45,031 nt of DNA from Bacteroidota bacterium (GTDB lineage Bacteria > Bacteroidota > Bacteroidia > SXHM01). Positions 41,255-45,031 of the stretch are shown piece by piece. Position 1 is the stretch's first letter. The number at the start of each line of letters is the position of its first letter. Made by a program: the position numbers and the translations under genes. The DNA lies in assembly GCA_947478465.1 (NCBI GenBank), contig CANJWH010000022.1:1-45031 (forward strand), read 5' to 3'. Under the pieces are notes generated by a model. It did not search any database, was not told the origin of the DNA, and worked only from the letters and a program-made list of their open reading frames with translations.

Positions 41255-41470
41255 ATGCCAACGCATTTTGTAGCACATTTGCATTTTTTGCCAACGCAAA
41301 AGCCAAAACAAAAAAATGCAAAAGAGCTACCAAGCCAACGCACAAAGACACTGCAAACAATGGACAGACAAGCAACGACAGACAGAACGCCAGCACCTAA
41401 CACGGGTTTGGAAAAAGTGGCGAGTTCTGTGCTTATATTAAGCTTTGTGCTTCGTATCAACCCGTTTAGA
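41255..41470 (+). repeat. attC-like repeat after the R-M operon
   Basis: CCTAACACGGGTTTGG (41396-41411) and AACCCGTTTAG (41459-41469) form inverted ends, with an internal GCTTATATTAAGC hairpin. The CTAAC...GTTTAG ends and length of about 75 bases match attC-like repeats of Bacteroidota gene cassettes. Upstream, 41255-41395 is an A/C-rich low-complexity tract with repeated GCCAACGCA (at least three times), often seen with such repeats. Frames through this region are spurious. Confidence 0.65.
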
Positions 41471-41513
41471 TGCCTGGGAATATTTACAGAATCAATTACA
41501 TTCTTAAATCTTT

Positions 41514-42032
41514 TCATTTTACCCTAATTGTCTTTCCTTTATTAACCTGATGCCCTATAACTTTAATGTCTGAAGAATATAAATCTTTGATTCTATTTCT
41601 AAATTTAATCAATGCCCAATAGGATGAAGCGTATATTTTCTTCTGGTGTTTATTTATTCCGCGTTTCATAATAATGCCTGTAACAGCATTCATCATGTAT
41701 AAATTGCCAATTTGCTGAAGATTAAAGGGACAATCGAAATCCAAAGGTTCTAAATCATACAGTTCAGCACCAAAACGGATTTGATTTATAAAATACAGGG
41801 TATCCCCCTCCTCCTCCAGTTGGGGGGCCATGTTTGCCTGATTTTCGCAAAACTCACAAAACTCCCGAAATGCATGAATATGATAATACCATTGGGCATC
41901 TACTGATGAATTATATGCAGGAAACAACTTACATATTCTGGCCGTTGCCAAATATTGATTGTTGAACACTTTAAAATCTTCTCCCAATAATTCAGGAACA
42001 ATTTCGGTTGCAGGTAGGTAGTTATTTGCCAT
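41514..42032 (-). CDS. Hypothetical early-region protein (172 aa)
   Basis: A 172-residue protein rich in aromatic residues (YYHIHAFREFCEFCENQAN, LYFINQIRFGAELYDL) ending in a basic segment (GHQVNKGKTIRVK). It is the last gene of the minus-strand early operon, 17 bases after the DnaC-like gene. No family recognised. Its position suggests a part in replication. Confidence 0.7.
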   Translation of the reverse strand: MANNYLPATEIVPELLGEDFKVFNNQYLATARICKLFPAYNSSVDAQWYYHIHAFREFCEFCENQANMAPQLEEEGDTLYFINQIRFGAELYDLEPLDFDCPFNLQQIGNLYMMNAVTGIIMKRGINKHQKKIYASSYWALIKFRNRIKDLYSSDIKVIGHQVNKGKTIRVK

Positions 42033-42049
42033 TTTTTGTTTTTTAAATT

Positions 42050-42796
42050 TTATTTTCTAAAACTTTCGCCATGAACAATAATTATATTAAACATATCATG
42101 GATTCTGTCAGCCAATCGGTTTCCGTATTTATCGGTAATTTCATCCATGCTTAAATTTGTATTTAAAATAGTAAAGCCGGTGGCTGAGTTTTGATGGAAG
42201 TGCCTCAAATTATAACGTTGCTCAAGTATTTTAGCCATAACCGGTAAAGCATCTTTTTTGGCATATTTACTTTCGGCCTCATGGCCAAATTCATCAAAAA
42301 ACCAATTATTAATAAAGTATTGCCGGTCACTGTAATCCCAATTTTCGGCCAGTGAAGGACATGTTTTGCATTTGAATTTTCTATCTGGAAACTTCACCCG
42401 CTGAAAGGCGTTGATGATGGTAGATTTACCAACACCAAAGCCTCCTATTAATAAAAGCCCTTTCTTTAGAGATGCGTTATTTATGAATATTTCACGGTTC
42501 CGTATTGTAAAATCAATAAACTCCGGATTATCCGTAAAATAGTACATCAATGCCCGGAGTATTGGTTTGTTGTTGGTGGTGTAAACAAAAGGTCGCTCGG
42601 ATATTTGAGTGATTGCATTGAGATGATAATGGATTATTTGGGGGATATTTTTGAAGTCAAAACTATCCCTTTCAAGCTGGTTAATTTTCCGGGCATACTC
42701 CACCATCTTTGGATCAATGACAGTTTCAGGAGTATATTCAACATCGTATTTATTCGCATTGACAATGCCGGATAGAATGGTTTGAAAATTACTCAT
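42050..42796 (-). CDS. DnaC/IstB-like helicase-loader ATPase
   Basis: A 248-residue AAA+ ATPase. GLLLIGGFGVGKSTIINAFQ is the Walker A block, NNWFFDEFGHE the Walker B, and TGFTILNTNLSMDEI the sensor with the usual T.N. pattern; YGNRLADRIHDMFNIIIVHG is the RL.DR box with the Arg finger region. This is the design of DnaC-type loaders. KCKTCPSLAENW with two Cys is an unusual insert between A and B. It overlaps the upstream initiator-like gene by four bases. It would load the host or element helicase at the origin. Confidence 0.9.
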   Translation of the reverse strand: MSNFQTILSGIVNANKYDVEYTPETVIDPKMVEYARKINQLERDSFDFKNIPQIIHYHLNAITQISERPFVYTTNNKPILRALMYYFTDNPEFIDFTIRNREIFINNASLKKGLLLIGGFGVGKSTIINAFQRVKFPDRKFKCKTCPSLAENWDYSDRQYFINNWFFDEFGHEAESKYAKKDALPVMAKILEQRYNLRHFHQNSATGFTILNTNLSMDEITDKYGNRLADRIHDMFNIIIVHGESFRK

Positions 42797-43563
42797 CTCC
42801 TATTCTCAAATTGGGTTACCATTTTTTTATATTTTTCATCCTGATTTTTCCCGACATCTTCAAATTTTGTTTTCTCGGGTTTCTTAGAAACCTTCATTTC
42901 CCAATTTTCAGCATTCCAAGCGCCGTCTTCGTAAAACTTTTCTGCCGATCCAATAAATTTTTTAAAATTGTGTTTATACCCGGATTCAGTTTTAACGAGC
43001 TTGTAAAATTTAAACTGGTTGTCGAAATGAGTGATGAGCTTTCGATTTGTAAGGCACTCGACAAAATACGAGGTTTCAAAATAGTTTTGAGCATGAAGTA
43101 ATTCCGAAAAACCGAAAAATTCGCAAATCGCACCAATTTTTATTTTTTCATCTTTAAATTCAATTACATCTTCATTTTCATTTACATCTTCCATAAGGTT
43201 ATTGGTAGGATAACCTAATGGATTAGCTAGTGGTTTATGGATGGATTTATCTTTTTCCTTTTTTAAAGGAGGTCTTCCGCCCCTAGCACCATTTTTCCGG
43301 CGGCTCTCGGCAAATAGCTCGCGTTTTTCAATTTCAATTTTTAGTCGCTCATTAAAATAATTGCCAATTTCATTTTTAGTAAATTTTTGCAAAACATCAA
43401 CCGAAACGGAACCTATACATAACCTAATGGTTTTTTCAGTTAGCTCACCTTTTTGGTGTTGCAAACAGAGTAAGGTGATATACTGGCCCCGTTCTTCCAT
43501 AGTTAGGTCAGACACTCCGTTGAGAAAATCACTGGAATAAAATAGAAAGGCGGGATCCTTCAT
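42793..43563 (-). CDS. DUF1376-like replication initiator / organiser
   Basis: A 256-residue protein. The first 50 residues (AFLFYSSDFLNGVSDLTMEE, then RGQYITLLCLQHQKGEL) match the winged-helix-like start of DUF1376 and phage replisome-organiser proteins. A basic Gly/Lys/Arg-rich linker (SRRKNGARGGRPPLKKEKDK) and a variable C-terminal half follow. Proteins of this kind bind the origin and recruit the helicase loader; the loader gene overlaps its stop. The origin might lie inside this gene, where many such phages have it, but no iterons are obvious. Confidence 0.8.
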   Translation of the reverse strand: MKDPAFLFYSSDFLNGVSDLTMEERGQYITLLCLQHQKGELTEKTIRLCIGSVSVDVLQKFTKNEIGNYFNERLKIEIEKRELFAESRRKNGARGGRPPLKKEKDKSIHKPLANPLGYPTNNLMEDVNENEDVIEFKDEKIKIGAICEFFGFSELLHAQNYFETSYFVECLTNRKLITHFDNQFKFYKLVKTESGYKHNFKKFIGSAEKFYEDGAWNAENWEMKVSKKPEKTKFEDVGKNQDEKYKKMVTQFENRR

Positions 43564-43643
43564 GTTTTTATATTTTGATTAAAATAAAATTGGCAAAGAT
43601 TTGTCAGCAACGCATATAGCGAAGCATTTTTACTTCGAATTAA

Positions 43644-44117
43644 TTACCTCTTATTAAGGCAGAAAAATGAAATTTTATCGTTTACTAAGCTTGGTTCAAT
43701 CCAGGCATTTAGAGCTTGCACCAGTGCTTTAAAGGCAATGGTTTTAGTTGTCGGGATAATTGCAACAAACCTGCCATTTATACTAACTCGATCAGCATTT
43801 TTGGTAAGTTCCTTAATTAATTCCGGGCCAGATGAACCACTTAAATCGGCAACAAGATGAGCAAATTTATTGGCTGTATCGTCTGAAATTATTTCGCACT
43901 TAATTTCACCATCCAATGCCTTTTTTTTGATTAATAATATAGCTTCAGGATCGTTTTCAATCACGAAAGGAAATAAGCCATTCAATTTTCGTTCCATGGC
44001 TGTAATTAGTTCCGCATTTGCACTTCCATAAATAAGTAACGGATCATAAGTAAAAACTTGAAGCAGATTAATTGCTTCATCAGCCACTGGTGGCGTAATC
44101 AGTAAGATGTTTTGCAT
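43644..44117 (-). CDS. Hypothetical early protein (157 aa)
   Basis: A 157-residue protein with alternating strands and helices (NILLITPPVADEAINLLQVF, INGRFVAIIPTTKTIAFKAL) and no membrane segment. It begins 3 bases after the preceding gene. No motif is recognised. As an early gene it may act in replication or host takeover. Confidence 0.7.
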   Translation of the reverse strand: MQNILLITPPVADEAINLLQVFTYDPLLIYGSANAELITAMERKLNGLFPFVIENDPEAILLIKKKALDGEIKCEIISDDTANKFAHLVADLSGSSGPELIKELTKNADRVSINGRFVAIIPTTKTIAFKALVQALNAWIEPSLVNDKISFFCLNKR

Positions 44118-44120
44118 ATT

Positions 44121-44384
44121 TTATTTATATTTTAAATTGATTGAAATGAATTTTAAGTCGTTATCCGGCACAACGATATTTTCGTCACGCATAAACATCC
44201 AAGTTTCAAGAGTAAATTGATAAATTGGTTGCTTTTTATTGATCAGAGGAGCCAGATTATCAAAAAACACGATTGTTTCTTTTGAACTTGTTTCAATCCT
44301 TTCCCTATATTTTAAATGAACTCTATGGCCAATTAGAAAAAAAATTGTTTCCAAATCGATTTTGTCTTCTGTTTCGATACTCAT
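44121..44384 (-). CDS. Hypothetical early protein (about 87 aa)
   Basis: An 87-residue protein (MSIETEDKIDLETIFFLIGH, ETIVFFDNLAPLINKKQPIY). The frame is open further upstream to 44480, but that would overlap the previous gene by 83 bases; the ATG at 44384 leaves a 13-base gap and is preferred. No family recognised. Confidence 0.6.
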   Translation of the reverse strand: MSIETEDKIDLETIFFLIGHRVHLKYRERIETSSKETIVFFDNLAPLINKKQPIYQFTLETWMFMRDENIVVPDNDLKFISINLKYK

Positions 44385-44397
44385 ATTAAGAATTTTA

Positions 44398-44700
44398 TTA
44401 GTGAAATGGTTGTTTAAATTTCTCGTTAAGTTGTTTAATGATAGCATTTGATTTCTCATATGAAGTAAGCCATTCATCATAATCTAAGGGAGTTGTTAAA
44501 AGGTCATCATAATTCAGAACTAAAAATTTATGGATAAGAATTCCATTTCTAAAAGTCAAATCCCGCGTACTTCCTGAATAGTACGCATTAATATTGCCTC
44601 TTTTGATGGGAACATTTTCAACTAGATTGTCAAATATTTCTGTTTTATTTCTTGGGATACGATCTATAATGGATTTAAACTCAGATGTAAATTTGTTCAT
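44398..44700 (-). CDS. First gene of the early operon (100 aa), possible DNA-binding protein
   Basis: A 100-residue protein at the head of the minus-strand operon, divergent from the repressor-like gene. A central part (KTEIFDNLVENVPIKRGNIN) could be a helix-turn-helix, which would make it a Cro-like regulator, but the match is weak. No membrane segment. Confidence 0.6.
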   Translation of the reverse strand: MNKFTSEFKSIIDRIPRNKTEIFDNLVENVPIKRGNINAYYSGSTRDLTFRNGILIHKFLVLNYDDLLTTPLDYDEWLTSYEKSNAIIKQLNEKFKQPFH

Positions 44701-44801
44701 ATTCTAACTATTTATATATTTTATTGAAATGTTGATTTATAATGTATTAATATGTAATTTTGATTTTATATTTCAACGTCAAAAGTAAATATAATTTCAA
44801 T

Positions 44802-45031
44802 ATGAGAATTAAAAGTACTCAAAATGAGAATAAAAGTATCTCAAATAGTGTTTATAACTCTGATGGGAAGTATAGTAAACAGGCGTTTTACGACCGTGTT
44901 TTAGTGTTAAGAAATAAATTACACATCACTACTTATAACAATTTTGGAGGTCGTGCAATGTTTAATATGTTCCATCGTGAAACCGATCCTAACTTAAATC
45001 TGCTTCTGGAGATATGTAATAAGTGTAAAGA
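44802..45031 (+). CDS. Repressor-like (XRE-type) protein, partial
   Basis: The first 76 codons of a gene that runs off the window. After a polar start (MRIKSTQNENKSISN), the part FYDRVLVLRNKLHITTYNNF and NLNLLLEICNKCKD resembles XRE-type helix-turn-helix regulators of Bacteroidota phages, which continue with ...NPDWLLTGEGEM-like sequence. It is divergent from the early operon, the usual place of a phage repressor. Two operator-like dyads overlap its start. Identity should be settled from the sequence beyond the window. Confidence 0.55.
   Translation, partial: MRIKSTQNENKSISNSVYNSDGKYSKQAFYDRVLVLRNKLHITTYNNFGGRAMFNMFHRETDPNLNLLLEICNKCK
44803..44843. promoter_or_regulatory. Two tandem operator-like dyads at the repressor start
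   Basis: TGAGAATTAAAAGTACTCA (44803-44821) and TGAGAATAAAAGTATCTCA (44825-44843) are 19-base sites with TGAG...CTCA symmetry, spaced 22 bases apart (two helical turns). They overlap the start codon of the repressor-like gene, where binding would block its own expression. They encode part of the polar N terminus if the ATG at 44802 is correct. Confidence 0.55.

Noticed and set aside
41255..41527. 90-residue plus-strand frame after the R-M operon
   Set aside because: It lies on the attC-like repeat and A/C-rich tract, has no coding character, and such frames are known products of these repeats.
43261..43330. Replication origin iterons inside the initiator-like gene
   Set aside because: No repeated short motifs were found there by eye; the basic linker explains the G+C-rich stretch.
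1..45031. CRISPR arrays, rRNA genes, riboswitches
   Set aside because: No regularly spaced repeats, cas genes, rRNA segments or recognisable riboswitch folds were seen.

Overview
The window looks like an integrated mobile element, most probably a temperate tailless-virus-like provirus, in a member of the Bacteroidota. The host call rests on AT-rich DNA, few Shine-Dalgarno sites, promoters of the TTTG...TAnnTTTG type (for example 35497-35529 and 23151-23158), a Bacteroidota-style tyrosine recombinase with a WKHTG box, and attC-like repeats around cargo genes. No host core gene is visible except the tRNA-Leu(CAA) at the left edge. The right end of the element (attR) is not in the window.

Layout. 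(1) 64-1459: tRNA-Leu and the integrase that starts just after it. (2) 1502-4909, minus: two accessory genes, one a TPR protein with a C-terminal domain that resembles ADP-ribosyltransferases. (3) 5203-15320, plus: one tightly packed operon with a zinc-finger/coiled-coil protein, several small membrane-anchored proteins (two with SH3-like domains), a 1772-residue adenine-methylase/RadC/strawberry-notch-helicase fusion, a very basic 60-residue protein, a small exported beta protein, and a RecA/DnaB-like ATPase. (4) 15321-25319: accessory region. The 3' end of the ATPase gene recurs twice (17632-17728, decayed; 17943-18083, about 84% identical to the original), so cargo appears to have been added by recombination at this gene end. 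Cargo includes secreted or membrane proteins, a DUF6338-like pair, a PD-(D/E)XK nuclease bracketed by attC-like repeats, a glycosylase-like pair, and a MoxR-type ATPase with a VWA-like partner. (5) 25294-35285, minus: the presumed virion and lysis module, with two muramidase/glucosaminidase enzymes, membrane stalk proteins, a single-gene spanin, two holin-like proteins, a fibre or spike, small beta-rich proteins, a putative major capsid protein followed by a terminator hairpin, a transglutaminase-like protein and a LEA2-like protein. (6) 35562-41470, plus: second cargo site with an exported thermonuclease, a type III restriction-modification operon with an extra nuclease gene, and an attC-like repeat. 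(7) 41514-44700, minus: early/replication genes (DnaC-like loader, DUF1376-like initiator). (8) 44802 to the end, plus: the start of a divergent repressor-like gene with two operator-like dyads at its start codon.

How it fits together. The integrase and the divergent repressor region suggest a lysogenic life style. Replication would use the early genes and host polymerase, because no DNA polymerase is seen. No terminase, portal, sheath, tape measure or tail gene is recognisable, while about a dozen small proteins carry single membrane anchors. This favours a tailless, possibly membrane-containing particle, but no FtsK/A32-type packaging ATPase is recognised either, so that reading is inference. 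A 15-base G-rich motif, GGGGGGTGTCCTGCC, stands upstream of both structural operons in the same orientation relative to the genes and may coordinate them. The cargo is largely defence-like (type III R-M, nucleases, the ATPase/VWA-like pair, the ART-like protein), so the element probably protects its host against competing phages.
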